Positions 34,827 through 45,965 of a stretch of DNA of 64,000 bases are shown in pieces (the first letter of the stretch is position 1; every line of letters starts with the position of its first letter). Below the pieces are notes generated by a model. The model was not told the origin of the DNA. It ran no database searches and saw only the letters and a program-made list of their open reading frames with translations. The position numbers and the translations under genes were made by a program. Source of the stretch: Areca catechu (Eukaryota; Streptophyta; Magnoliopsida; Arecales; Arecaceae); the NCBI GenBank assembly GCA_021397845.1, contig CM038052.1:42554949-42618948 (forward strand), written 5' to 3'.

Positions 34827-35116
34827 TAAAATAGCACAAAAGATTAGATTGTATATTTTATTTTTTGTTGGAAGTTTAAAGCTCAAAGAAATGGGCTATT
34901 TAAAGCTATAGTGAAGTGACAACTTTTTCCTGCTACAAAGTTAACATTATGGTTACAACAGCATGGCTTTCAAGGCGAGTTGGCTACAACTAATGAGGAT
35001 CAGTTGCATGGCCCCCTGATGACTCGGTCATAGGTAATGACTACATCCACATCATCGACATGAACATGGGACTCATGCATGCATGTATCATCTATATGAG
35101 TGGTACTACATCAATA
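34827..35116 (-). repeat. Element D 3' LTR
   Basis: Matches 35996-36284 throughout, including CTACTAATGAGGATCA-like and GACTACATCCACATCATCGA words. Confidence 0.85.
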
Positions 35117-35975
35117 CTTCCCTGCAAGCTAATGGGGGATGGCAACCACACTAATCTTGGAGCAAAGTTGCTGCAATCTTGGCTAAGGAAGAAATTTGGT
35201 AAACATGTCAGCAAGCTAGTCTTTTGTTCAGATGGACACTTGAAGCTACTTGGAGGCCACCCGCTTCCAAATAAAATGAAAGTCTATATCAACATGTTTG
35301 GTCTGGGCATGGAAGGTGGGGTTAGTAGCTAGGTATGTAGCCATGATATTATCACACCATCGAGTCGGGACATCGGCATGAGGTAGATGAACTTCGTGAA
35401 CAAGATATCAGAGCCAAATAACTTTGGTTGTTGTGGTAGCAATGGCTTTGTACTCTGCTTCAGTGCTTGATCGGGCCACTATGGCCTGTTTCTTTGCATT
35501 CCAAGAAATCAGATTCTTGTCAAGGAAGATGGTGTAGCCACTAGTTGATCTACAGTTAAGCCAATAGCTAGCCTAGTCAGCATCACTAAATGCCTATAGA
35601 TCCCGAGGTGAGTCACATTGGAACCATAAACTATAGTGCAAGGTCCCCTTTAGGTATCTCTAGATGCATTTTATAGTAGACCGGTGAGCCTCTGTAGGGC
35701 TATGCATCTATTGACACACTCTATTAACTACAAATGCAATATCCAGATGCGAAGGGTAACATATTGTAGCACCCCCACCACATTCCTATGCAAAAATGGA
35801 TATTGTAGTGCCGAAGATGGAGAGGAGAGTTCTACATCAAAGGTCATAGGGGTTAAGATCAGTTTGGCTTCACTCATATTGGATCGACATAGGACATCAA
35901 GAATATACTGCTACTGAGAGAGGTAACAGCTTATTGCACCATAGGTAAGTTCCAAGCTCAAGAAATAATGGGTCT
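35117..35975 (-). pseudogene. pol: Element D Copia RT end and RNase H
   Basis: Read leftward: QYILDVLCRSNMSEAKL (end of the Copia RT), then AFSDAD (near 35590), SGYTIFLDKNLISWNAKKQ, RSSTEAEYKAIATTTTKVIW (about 35470-35415) and HVDIDFHFI (about 35290). These are the usual Copia RNase H landmarks. In-frame stops and shifts are frequent. Gag, protease and integrase are deleted. Confidence 0.8.
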
Positions 35976-35995
35976 ATCCAAGGTCTCTGATATAA

Positions 35996-36284
35996 TAAAA
36001 TAGTATAAGAGATTGTACTATATACGTTAATTTTTATTTGGAGTTTAAAGCTCTAAGAAATAGGCTATTTAAAGTACAGTGAAGTGATAGCTTCTCCCTG
36101 CTACAAAGTTAACATTGATGATTACAACAATGCGACTTTCAAGGTGGGTTGGCTACAACTAATGAGGATCACCTAAATGGCCTCCTGATGACTCGATCAC
36201 ATGCAATGACTACATCCACATCATCGACCTGAGTATGGTGCTCATGCATGCATGCATCATCTACGTGAGTGGTACTGCACAATA
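35996..36284 (-). repeat. Element D 5' LTR
   Basis: It ends at 35996, next to a decayed Met-type primer site (complement TATCAGAGACCTTGG, 35978-35992). Confidence 0.8.
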
Positions 36285-36544
36285 GTGATAGAGCTGACGA
36301 TGCGCTTGATGAGGAACTCCAACTCACGGCAAGTAACGACAAGGACTGGTGGGGAGGTGATGGCGAGGAAGGAGGGCTTCAGGGTGATGGGGAGTTGGAG
36401 CTACAGGTATTGGTCAGGGATGGTATTGACAATGAGGTCGGGGACATTGGAGATGTCAATGGAAATGTGGAAGATGGAGGCATCGGTTGTGTCAATGTGA
36501 CAAGGGCTAGTAGGGCTAGGATCTAGGTGGTAGAGTTCTACCAT

Positions 36545-36804
36545 ATGGCAGCGATGATGGCGGCAAGGGCGAAGAGGCTAAGGGCCGAGGGGGTGGCGAA
36601 GGCCATCGATGAGGGGAGGGAGATGAGGTGAAGATGTGCGAGGAAGGAGAAAGGCAGTTAGAGATAAGGAAGAGGCAGAAGACGTGGAGAGTGGGGGAGG
36701 GGGGAGATCGCATGGGGAGGAGGACTTGGGGGGCATAAGGCCGTGATTGTGGAAAATAAAGGAGGATCTTTGAAGATCACTCTTTTCTTCTATGGAATTA
36801 CTCA

Positions 36805-36852
<48 letters not shown>

Positions 36853-37800
36853 TTATAGTGAAACTATCCAAACAATGCTTAGAAAAGGAAATATAATTTT
36901 TATTTATAAAATTGCCAAATCTTATAAGATTTGGGCCTATCCTATCCTTTCCAAACAGGTCCTCAATAGTTTGAGAAACTTATACTTACTCTTATGTGAT
37001 GCGGGACAAGCTAGCTATTCTAGATATAATGTCCATCTATTAGGATTAGCAAACTAAATTTAATAGGTAATTGAAATAAATAATAGTATATGTCAAAGAT
37101 AAGTAGGAATTAAGCTAATTAGATCCAATTAAAATTAAGGTCTGATCTCGGAAGTAACTCGATCGGCATGCACAATCAAATATTTCAAGAGGTTGGATTC
37201 TTGGTCATTAAAAAATGACTACTAGTCTAAATTAGTTCAGTTCAATTAAATTGGATCTGACTAAATTAAAGATAAGACAATTAATAAAATAAATTTCTAG
37301 CATTGAATTTTTAAATTCTATTCTAAACCATGAAAATTTTTTATCAAGCATGAGATGTCATGGAATCCTGGAAAAGGAAGATCAATCCGGAAGTGGTCAA
37401 GGTGGATGGCGATGAGTTCACGAACGAATCAAGTAGGAAGTCTTTGAACTTGATTCAACCAAAATCACAAGAAAATTAGTTAAAGCAGAGAATAAATAGC
37501 CTAATAAATCCAAAATTTAAAGTTGGCATGGGTTTCTGGATTTGCTCTGATAGATCGAGCATGTGGTTTTACGATTCATGTGATCAAGTAGCCCAGAGAT
37601 CAAAAAGTGGTGGGACTAGTTAATTATTCAAACCCAAGTCTTCTTTTTTCTTCTTTTTTTTTTCTTTTTTTTCCACAATAGCATAAAGTCGGCAAGAAGG
37701 AATGTCTTTGCTCTAAAAATCATGCAAATGCCCTGCTTTCACGATTATGCAAAAGAGGGCCTAATGCTTTTACGAGCATGCTGAACAGGGGTGGGGGCTT
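36545..37800. other. Spacer without recognised genes
   Basis: The first 180 bases are purine-rich and, on the minus strand, look like a CT-rich 5' untranslated leader of the remnant ending at 36544. The rest is AT-rich with an ATT microsatellite and a T-rich run near 37640-37680. No gene is seen. Confidence 0.4.
36804..36852. repeat. ATT microsatellite
   Basis: About 16 uninterrupted ATT units. Confidence 0.95.
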
Positions 37801-38760
37801 CGGAGGAGGAAGCCAGCAGGGCTCACCAGCAATCTTGGAGGAGGTCATCGTTGAAGTGGAAAATGCCAGTGGGATGGATGGTGGTGAATTCAATAGTGAG
37901 ATTGGCGGTAGACAAAGGTGAAGGCATCGGCTTCATTACAAAAAGGGGGGGAAGCTATGGGTGAGTTGAAGTTGCAGGCAGTTGTACCCGATGGATTGGT
38001 ATGGTTGCGGGCCTAAGAGAATGGCGGAGTGGATGGATTGGTCATCTTGGATGGCACAGGGGCATGGAAGGCATGCTGGGCAGCATGGGCGAATTGCACG
38101 ACATGGGTGATACATAGGGCTCAGATGGTGGGGAGCAGGGGGTGTGATCGCCCTATCCACACCTTGCTCTATTAGTAAATAATGCGATGCTAACAATGGA
38201 GAGAGAGGCTATGAGGAGGGGCAACCAGAGCAATTGGTTCAGGGGTGGTAGACGGCATCTCTCCTGGCATCGACAGCGAGGAGGAAAGGCCAGGGAGAAA
38301 AGCCAAGGCGGGCACAGGCATTGGTCGCCCCTATTCCAAGGACTGGCAATGGTTGTGGGAAGGAACTAGGCAAATCGGGCATAGGATTTGGATGGCAAGG
38401 GACCCTCGGTTGGTCCTTTCACGGGTGGTAGAAGGAGTTCAGCTAATGGGCTATCCAAATGGGAGTAAGGTGGTGGTCAATGGGATCTCGATGGTGGCTT
38501 TGGTGGTCATGGTGGCAGTCAAGCATGGGTGTTTGTCAATGGTGAGGGGTGGTTAGTGTCAAGGGCTCGAATAAGCTTGGATGGTAGCAGTTTAAGGTTG
38601 GGGTAGGAGGTCTCACACAGTGGCACAATTAGCTTGGATGGGTTGATTTGCAGGGTAATTTGAGTAGCCGGGAGAAGAGAATAAGAGGAAGAGAAGGAAG
38701 AAGAGAGAGGGGGAAGAAGAAGAGGAGAGAGAAAACACGAAAGAGAGAAGTCGGAAAAAT
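37801..38760. other. GGT- and GA-rich spacer
   Basis: Repeated GATGGTGGT and GGCATGG words and a purine-rich run at 38680-38750. Short frames exist on both strands but show no domain or codon pattern I trust. Confidence 0.4.
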
Positions 38761-41700
38761 TCTAATATTTTTTCTTAATTTTTTTGATTCAATTATTCCA
38801 AATACAGGAACTTTTTAAATATGTTGGTCTCCGGTAAGTTGGAGACCAACATAACCAGAACTGTAGGATTCTAGACTAATCTGAAATAATTAGATTAATC
38901 TAAAACAGATTTTAAATTAATCTAGTTTTCATGCTCTGAGATTTGTGCATGAGCTGGTTACAAAATAATAAATATAGAAATAAGTCCAATCCTTATACAT
39001 CCATATTAAAAAATAAATACATATGTTTGCTCAAAAAAATGCTGGAGTATATCAGAATCTATGCTGGGAGATGTCCTCATTATCCTGAGATTTGGTCGGG
39101 TTGGTGAGTGGTTTTGCCCATGGGTCTTCTTTGGGCCATCAAGAATAAGTCAAAATTAAGATGTGTCTAGGTTGTGTCCATGCCTCCAAATTCTAGAATC
39201 CGATTACTGATTAAACCAAGGAACTATATTTTGAACACAACATAACTTTGAGCTGTATCAATGGAACCAATATGTTAATCTTTATTTTGTTGTTTAAATA
39301 TTAAATGGAACTTTTTATTTTGAAATACCATATTTTGAAGGAAAAAAACATCAACAACTCTGTAAGGGTGCAATCAAGCTAAATTAAGTTGAGTAGTTAG
39401 AAGCTTGAGTTTAATTTGATTTAAAATATTCAAGCTCAAAGATTAGATTGAGATTAATCGAGTTTTAATATTCTAAGCTTGAACTAGGTTCGATAAAAAA
39501 AAAAGAAAGATAATATTCGAGCTCACGTTGAATATCAATCAACCTATTTTCGAGTCCAAATTCAAAACTTAGCTCATAAATAATAATATAAATTATATAT
39601 ATATATATATATATATTATACATAAAAATAAGATTATTAAAAATTATATATAAATCGATTAGATTCACGACCTTGCGAGTTAAGTATCTTATTACTTGAA
39701 TTCAATTAAAAAAAAATATAAGTTATTTGAGCTTGTTTTGAGCACGATAATAATTAGACCAAGTTGAATTTGAATTCAAGCCGAACTCACGTAGCTCATG
39801 GGTGATACAACTCGTTTGCATCCATAATAGCTCCATCCGCATTTTGACCGACAAATTCTACGATGGTGTAAAGCTGTAAGCCATGGTTTGATAAGTGCAT
39901 TATATAATTGGGTTGTGACTTGTGAGCCAAAGCCGGGCCAATTTTGCACCCGGACCAAAGAACTTGTCTCCCAATTACCAATTCTTATGGGAAAATTTCA
40001 CTGTAATACGAGGAAAAGTAAATGGACTAGAAGGTGGCTGTTGCTTGTTCTTTTTACTTGTTCTTTATTTATTTATTTTGCTATGACCGCCAAAATAAAT
40101 AGATCGGCAAGGTCACTGTACCAAGAATAAAGATCGTGCTACAGAGTTTCTTTTGACTGTGCACAGTGGCAGAAAGTACGTTGGGGGCCCAGAAATTAGG
40201 TATGCCAATGAGGCCCATGAAAGGCCTATGTCTATTTCCTAAGTCCATCCGCCCATCAAGCGTCCAGATAGCTGTTAAACCCACTGCTTTGTAAATCATA
40301 CTGTTATGATTTTTTTTAGATTAAGAAAAGGATTTTGTTCTAGAAAGCTGTATTTTATATTTTTTTAATAATCTCAAATAAAAAAATTATGGTTGGACTG
40401 CACTACAAAGATTTTTTATTCATCATATAATACTTCTAAGGATCTAATGATGCAACCAAATTTCAAATTTTGCAGCAACTAAAGAAAGGATCGGACCGAC
40501 AAAGAAACAGTACCACCCTGCTTGCCCGAGCATCCTTGCATTGTTGTCAACAACTATCTTTTCATTTATTTAATATTTTTTATGAAAAATACATGGTGGG
40601 TAACCATCCGAGATCCACGTTAATTATTACAGTTCGAAAACGGTTGGTAGCTGATAGATCTCGCAACTTCTACCACCAACCAAGGAAAAAATAAGAATAG
40701 AGGAGTAACAAGGTCTAGCCAGTGGGTCAGAAACATATTGATCATGGGACCCACCAACTACCTAAATCGAGCCCACTTCTCAATATGGTCGGCAGTCGAG
40801 TAGGACCAAAGTTTAGGAATGGCAATGGATTGAGTACGCTATTATTTGTATCCTGCTCGTACTTATCGAGACGAAGCTGGTGGAGTGATGAAATGGGATG
40901 GGCAGAGTTTTAACCCCACAAGTTGGATGAATCCGAGCAGGTAAAATTATAATTTTTTTCATACAAATTATTTTTTTAATTTTAAGTGATGTATATTCGC
41001 ATGGGATTCGAGTTAGGTATTATCATTATCCATGCCTATTTCAAATCCGCCACGAGTCATTGGGTTGGATTAATGTGAGTGTCATTATAATTCTACTGAT
41101 AAGAATTGTAACGTATATGTCCATCGGAAGGATGGCCCTGATCATCTCGTGCTTTACCGTGGACCTCGTTGTCAGCCTTTAGCGGTCACACCACAATTAA
41201 ACATTTGACATCATCTAGAGAGGCTCTTGGATGCCTCGGTTTTTTTACACCGTAGAAGTCCATCGGAAGGATGGCCCTGATCATCCGTGCTCTATCGTGG
41301 ACCTCGTGGTCGGTCCTTGGAGTCGCCGACACCACAATTAAAAATTTGACATCATCTGGCGAGGCTCTTGGATGCCCCCGTTCCCGTACGAAAGGTTTCA
41401 AAAACGAGGGCAAACATTTCAAATGAATACAATCGCTGTCAGCATCCAATGCTAACTTATTCTTCAGACCCCAGAAAGAAGGTTTCAAATAAGCACCGAA
41501 CAAAGTATATATCCATCAATCATGGCGAAATGCACAATCTGTCCTTCGGCTCTGCCTTGTTCGTCAAAGTGAAAGATGGAAAATGTTGGAATAATTTAAT
41601 TTTTAGTTGTTTGAGACTACAAGGGAAGTTTAAGAAGAAAAATCAAAGAATAAATAAGGGATCAAAATTTTCTTTACCATGTCCAAATTTTTTCTTTTTT

Positions 41701-41768
41701 AAAAAATAAAAGAAATGGCAAGAAAATGTATAAACGATTCAAGATAAATATATTTTATTTATTTTTAT
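38761..41768. other. AT-rich spacer with simple repeats and possible MITE fragments
   Basis: Holds an (AT)n run at 39594-39616, AAGCTTGAG/CTCAAG words at 39370-39790, and a GGCAATGGATTGAG...CATGCCTATTTCAAATCCGCC stretch at 40815-41065 that resembles plant non-autonomous DNA transposon debris. No gene is supported. Confidence 0.4.
41119..41380. repeat. 139-bp tandem duplication
   Basis: GTCCATCGGAAGGATGGCCC starts at 41119 and again at 41258. The copies agree over about 120 bases (through CATTTGACATCATCT and GAGGCTCTTGGATGCC) with scattered changes and small indels. Confidence 0.9.
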
Positions 41769-42531
41769 TGTTGGCGTGGAGTCCCTGGATTGGCCGATCG
41801 GAGCCGCTGCATCACAGGACCGCTCCCTGGTTCACCTGCAAAACAGGTCCCTTGCCGGAGATGTTTCGGCGGGGACACTCCGATGCCTAAGTTAGTGGCG
41901 GATCCCAGCCACAGAACGGGAAAGGTGTTGAGAATCTAGAGAAAAGGCTTTTGGAGATTGTAAGTGTATATGAGCGTGAGTGTTAGCGTACCTCTCGAAC
42001 CATCCTTCTTACCCTTATTTAAAAGAAGGCCTCCGGCCTGCGGTCCGCTCTTTTTCCGGTGATCATGGGGAGCCAATCTCTCCCATGATTAGCGATCGTG
42101 GGTTGTCATTGAGCGGTTCCAGCCAGATCGGAGGCGTAACAGTAGGAGTTGCACGCCATGATTATGGCATGATGAGTGTCGATTGTATCCGTTGGTTACA
42201 GTTGCCTTTCTGGACCAGATTGTGGTCCAAGCTTCGGGTTTCCCCTTGCATGGACCGAAGACTTGGTATTAGCCCCGTGACTGGAGATTGTGTCTACGGC
42301 AGGGATCGAAGTACATGTCTTCGGAAGTCGATGAGAAGTTCGGTCTCCGATCAAGGCTGAAGACGTTACCCGAAGGACTGGCCTTCGGATGTCGTAGTCC
42401 GGTGTGTAGCCTTGGGTTTCCTGCATTTGGTTTGTCCCTTGCTTGGTCCGAAGTCCGTGGTCCGGAGAGAGAGAGGACTTCGACCAGTCGAACCGGAGTT
42501 TGGTTTGTAGCTGAACCGGGATATCCCAACA
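41769..42531 (-). repeat. Element Z 3' LTR
   Basis: 763 bp; on the minus strand it starts TGTTGGGATATCCC and ends CGCCAACA, with TGTTGG/CCAACA inverted ends. A TTTAAATAAGG TATA-like site reads leftward near 42010-42022. The R/U5 block is at about 41836-41905. Confidence 0.88.
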
Positions 42532-42546
42532 GTTGTCCCCCTACTC
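42532..42546 (-). other. Element Z polypurine tract
   Basis: On the minus strand GAGAGTAGGGGGACAAC leads directly into the LTR start TGTTGGG; this fixes the orientation and identifies the LTR as the 3' one. Confidence 0.75.
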
Positions 42547-43058
42547 TCAGTTTTCGAAGCGGAGATTTGAGAAGTGAGAGTATTAAGTCCTTGTCGTTTT
42601 GTTCCTGCGAGACGATGTAGTGGATGATTACGGGATCTCTGATTGGACTGTCCATCACGATCTGGGAATCAGATGGTGGACAGCTGTCACTCCTGGATTG
42701 GGGAAGAAGGAAAAAGTGGGTGGCCTTGGAGCCACCTTTCCTTTTCCCGTTGCATGATGGTTGAGGCAATCTTTTGGTTGAGATTTGGATGGTTGTGGTG
42801 GCTCTCCCCCGTCCATTGGATGAAGGGTATATCTTATCCTGGCAGTTAGTTGCAGGTGGGTTACCTCCCAGGGTAACCTTGAGTCAAGTCAACCCCGGCG
42901 GGGCTCCAGAGACCCCTACTTTTCTTTTGGGGAAGGGCGAAGGTCCAGCCAAGGAAGCTTCTTCAACCTCATCTCATCCTCCGCCCAAACTGTTCTGGAC
43001 TACCAGTCTATTCTACAGGTAGAATATTCTTTCTACTCCCTTGCTTCATTCCTTTGTC

Positions 43059-45223
43059 ATGGAAGGGACCGTAGAGAGTCAGGGGGAAAAGGTTGGGCCC
43101 TTGGGGGCCGGAGACATAGTAGGTTCGGAGTTGATTCCCAGCTCGGTTTCTCAGGATAAGGCAGCCCTTTTTTGGAAACGCTATTGCATTCCCGAGGAGT
43201 TTTCCTTCGTCCTCCCCGCGCCCGAGGAGCGGGTGAACGAACCTCCCCCTGGGTGCCTAGCCGTATACGAAGATCATCTGAAAGCTGGTCTTCGATTTCC
43301 CTTGCACCCCTTCTTCATTAAGATCTTCCGCTTGTACCAAGTAGTATCAGCGCAGTTGACCCTGAACAGTATCAGGAACATCTGCGGGTTCCTGGTTATG
43401 TGCAGCATCGCCAACATAGAGTCTAGGACCAATTTATTTATGGCCCTTTTCATCCTCAAGAGGGATTTCCACAGCAACGGATGGTAGGTGATTGGCCCTA
43501 GATCAGGCCGCAGGGTTATCAAGGATATGCCCAGTGCCATACACGGGTGGAAACCCATTTTTGTGTTCATGTTGTCTCTTGATTCATGGGGCTTCAATAC
43601 GGTGTGGAAGAAGCATCGCCTGACCGCCAATGATGGAAAGAAGGTCTTGGCGACCGATCAATCGAACTACGACCTCCTGGTCAACTCCGAAGTTGCCCCA
43701 ATCTGAGAACAGTTGGAGGAGAGAAATCTTCATCGGGCAGGAATTAGCAGATTCCCCTCATTAGGTATAGCAATAGGAATTTATGCTCTTCTTTCTTAGT
43801 CTTATGTAGCATAGTCAATTGAAGCGAATTCTTTTGCTTGTAGGTGGCGGGATGAAGCCCGGTTTGAGCTGGCTCTATCAAACTTCGGAGAAGAGGGTAG
43901 CGCAGGCCCCTCTCACCAGGTCTACGGTTCGGAAGAGGGCTCGAAGGAATGGTCCCGAGGGGGACCAAAGCACTTCATCTTACCGGGGGACCTCAGGGGA
44001 AGACATAGCAGCCGCGGAAGGGGCTCCGTCGAGACCCTATCTTGTCGAAACTCCATCGATGGCTGTCTCCCCAGTTTGCACAACGGGGAGCCCGCCCCAA
44101 GGAGTAGATGTGCCGCCGTTTTTCCTCCCTGCTATTGATAGGGGCAAAGCATGGCAAGTCGAAGGAGAGTTCGCTTGCAGGGCTTCCTCAGCCGGAGTCC
44201 GTTCGACGAACTCTTCGAAGCTTTCACCTATAGAGGGACTGTTGGTCCCGGCCGTATCCAGGCAGGCATTGAAGGGTACATTACTGCCTCATAATTTGGT
44301 GGTTCTTCAGAATTGGAATCTTCCTAAGGTGTCCGATTCTGCCTTCACCACCCTGCAACAGGTATGATCCTTGCCATTCTCTTTGTCTGGAGAGTTGTTC
44401 GATTCATGACCCCTCTCTTTTGATGTAGTTGGTCTACGACTTCACCTTTATGGAGGAGGGCCTGGGGAACATAGACAGCCTCATCCATGGCCTTAAGGAG
44501 GAGCTTCAGATTGCCAGGGCTGCCAAAGAAGTAGCTGAGGAGCTGAAGCAATCCATGGAGGACCGTTTTGCCCGGATGAATGATGAAGTTCGTGAACTGA
44601 AGGGCGAACTGAAAAGTGCTCATCTGACAATGATGGGGCAAGAGGCAGGGTGGAGGAGAAGCAGGAAACAAGTCGAATCCCTGGAGCAGGCTACCAGGGA
44701 GGATCAGGAGAAGATAGAAAGCTTGACTAAGGCAGCGGAGGAGGCTTCCAGGAGGGCCGAAGAGGCGATCCTGGAGTCCGAAGCCACTAAGAGGGAGTCC
44801 GCGTCTTTGAAGAAGTGGGTGGACAATGCCGTGGCTGATTTTAAAATGTCTCCGCAATTCCAGGTGGAGATCAATGAAGCAACTTTGTATGGCTATCAGC
44901 ACGATAGACTCTCCAGGGTGAAGGAGGCCTTCCTCCATCTTGACCTCTCCGGCATTCCTCCATTCGACATAGCTGGAGAAGAAGAAGAGGAAGTGGAGGG
45001 GGCCGAAGCCGTAGTAGAGGCCGAGGAGGCACCATGTCTGGAGGAGGAGGCTGCTACCCCAGTCAAAAATCCGGAGGTTACCCCAACCCCGATCCTGGTT
45101 CAAGAGAAAGCCCAGGCTGAAGGTTCTCCGGTCCCGGCTCAGATTGATGAGGTCCTTCCAGAGCAAATTGATAAGTTGCTCCAATCTTGTGGTGTGAAGT
45201 CTTCTCTTACCGATGTTGAGTGA
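43059..45223 (+). pseudogene. Antisense gene 1 of Z: spliced, PF04195-like domain plus coiled coil
   Basis: Transcribed against the element. Exon 1 (43059-43764) encodes a 'putative gypsy type transposon' domain (YCIPEEFSFVLPAPEER, LRFPLHPFFIKIFRLYQV, LFILKRDFHSNGW, HGWKPIFVFM), broken by stops at 43485 and 43704. Intron 1 (43765-43843) is GTATAG...TTGTAG and intron 2 (44362-44428) is GTATGA...ATGTAG; both junctions keep the frame. Exon 2 (43844-44361) is basic then Ser/Pro-rich. Exon 3 (44429-45223) is open: a long coiled coil (about 44500-44810), a QFQVEINEATLYGYQHDRL segment, then an acidic tail. Antisense genes of this kind are known in Tat elements; their function is unknown. Exon borders are inferred from sequence only. 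Confidence 0.75.
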
Positions 45224-45890
45224 CTTGAGTCGCTCTGGATGTGTTTTCCTTCTTTATACCATCAATGAACCTTGTATGACAACTTTTATAGATTTTGAAA
45301 TGAATTCTCCTTCCTTTGCATACGCCATGTTATACTTCATGTGTAGCTCGAAACGGCTTTATCGTTCTTTCTTCTGCTTAGTCGAATAGTCGCGTCCGAA
45401 GGCCGTTCAATCGATAAGAACTGGTTTTACCGTTCTTTTTCCTATTTGGTTGAGCAATCATGGTCGAAGGCCGTTCAGCCGATGAAGTTGAACTTTGGAA
45501 CGGATCGGAACTCCGTTGCTGAAGACCGTCGCCTTCCTTCGGATGTTAAGTTTGTCCGTTGGGGCTGACGAGAGTCATTTCCCCGTCAATAAGTGATTGG
45601 AGATATTTTATTGAGATCCTTATTGCCCACGTGGCATGTCGATATGTATACAGTCATGATTTCTTACGCCTTGTGAGCCGTCGGGTCTCCTTTTTCTAAA
45701 AAGGAGCCATTAATGATGCCATCGCATGATGAGGATTTCTCCGGATTTGAAGCGATGGTAGTTGTTGTCTTGGGGATGGCTCCCGAGCGACTTTCCGGTT
45801 CTCGAAGCATCGCCAGAATATGTGGCACTTTCTGGTTTGGCCTGGAAGGACGTGGAGCACACCTCCCCGCAGTCGGTCGTGGGTGTAGGG
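45224..45890 (+). other. Spacer between the Z antisense genes
   Basis: Contains two direct copies of a GTCCGAAGGCCGTTCAATCG / GTCGAAGGCCGTTCAGCCG segment (45386 and 45450 regions). It probably includes the terminator of gene 1 and the promoter of gene 2. No coding frame is supported. Confidence 0.45.
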
Positions 45891-45894
45891 TCTC

Positions 45895-45900
45895 TATAAA
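45895..45900 (+). promoter_or_regulatory. TATA box of Z antisense gene 2
   Basis: TCTCTATAAATGGGACC, 66 bases before the ATG at 45966; spacing fits a plant core promoter with a 5'UTR of roughly 35 bases. Confidence 0.6.
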
Positions 45901-45965
45901 TGGGACCCTGCCCTCTGCTGTCAAGGACCATCGTTTTTGTAAACTCCTTCCCTCCATTAATAACA

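Larger units (their letters stand above)
34827..36284 (-). mobile_element. Element D: internally deleted Copia element with 290-bp LTRs
   Basis: LTRs at 35996-36284 (5', element reads leftward) and 34827-35116 (3'). The internal part jumps from the primer-site region (35976-35992) to the last part of RT and RNase H. Ends are TA...TA instead of TG...CA in both LTRs. About 1.46 kb in all; non-autonomous. Confidence 0.85.
34700..36544 (-). pseudogene. Host-like coding remnant interrupted by element D
   Basis: From an ATG at 36544 (MVELYHLDPSPTSPCHIDTT) a minus-strand frame runs to the D insertion, with one stop after NTIPDQYL and then LKPSFLAITSPP. Across D and one copy of its GTGAT duplication the frame continues (RIVSSITNLLYNLKKGNIVE, then GRGFEVERIL), ending near 34740. 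A pyrimidine run plus CTTCAG just beyond (about 34710) resembles a splice acceptor. Third positions are rich in C and G, as in monocot genes. I do not recognise the protein. It could be a gene fragment carried by another transposon or a broken host gene. Confidence 0.45.

Noticed and set aside
38187..38556. GGT-rich short frames as a glycine-rich protein gene
   Set aside because: Overlapping frames in several phases with no start context, domain or codon pattern.
44345..45184. Long open frame on the minus strand (279 codons)
   Set aside because: It is the complement of the coiled-coil exon of antisense gene 1; Leu- and Ser-rich composition reflects the GAG-rich codons opposite.
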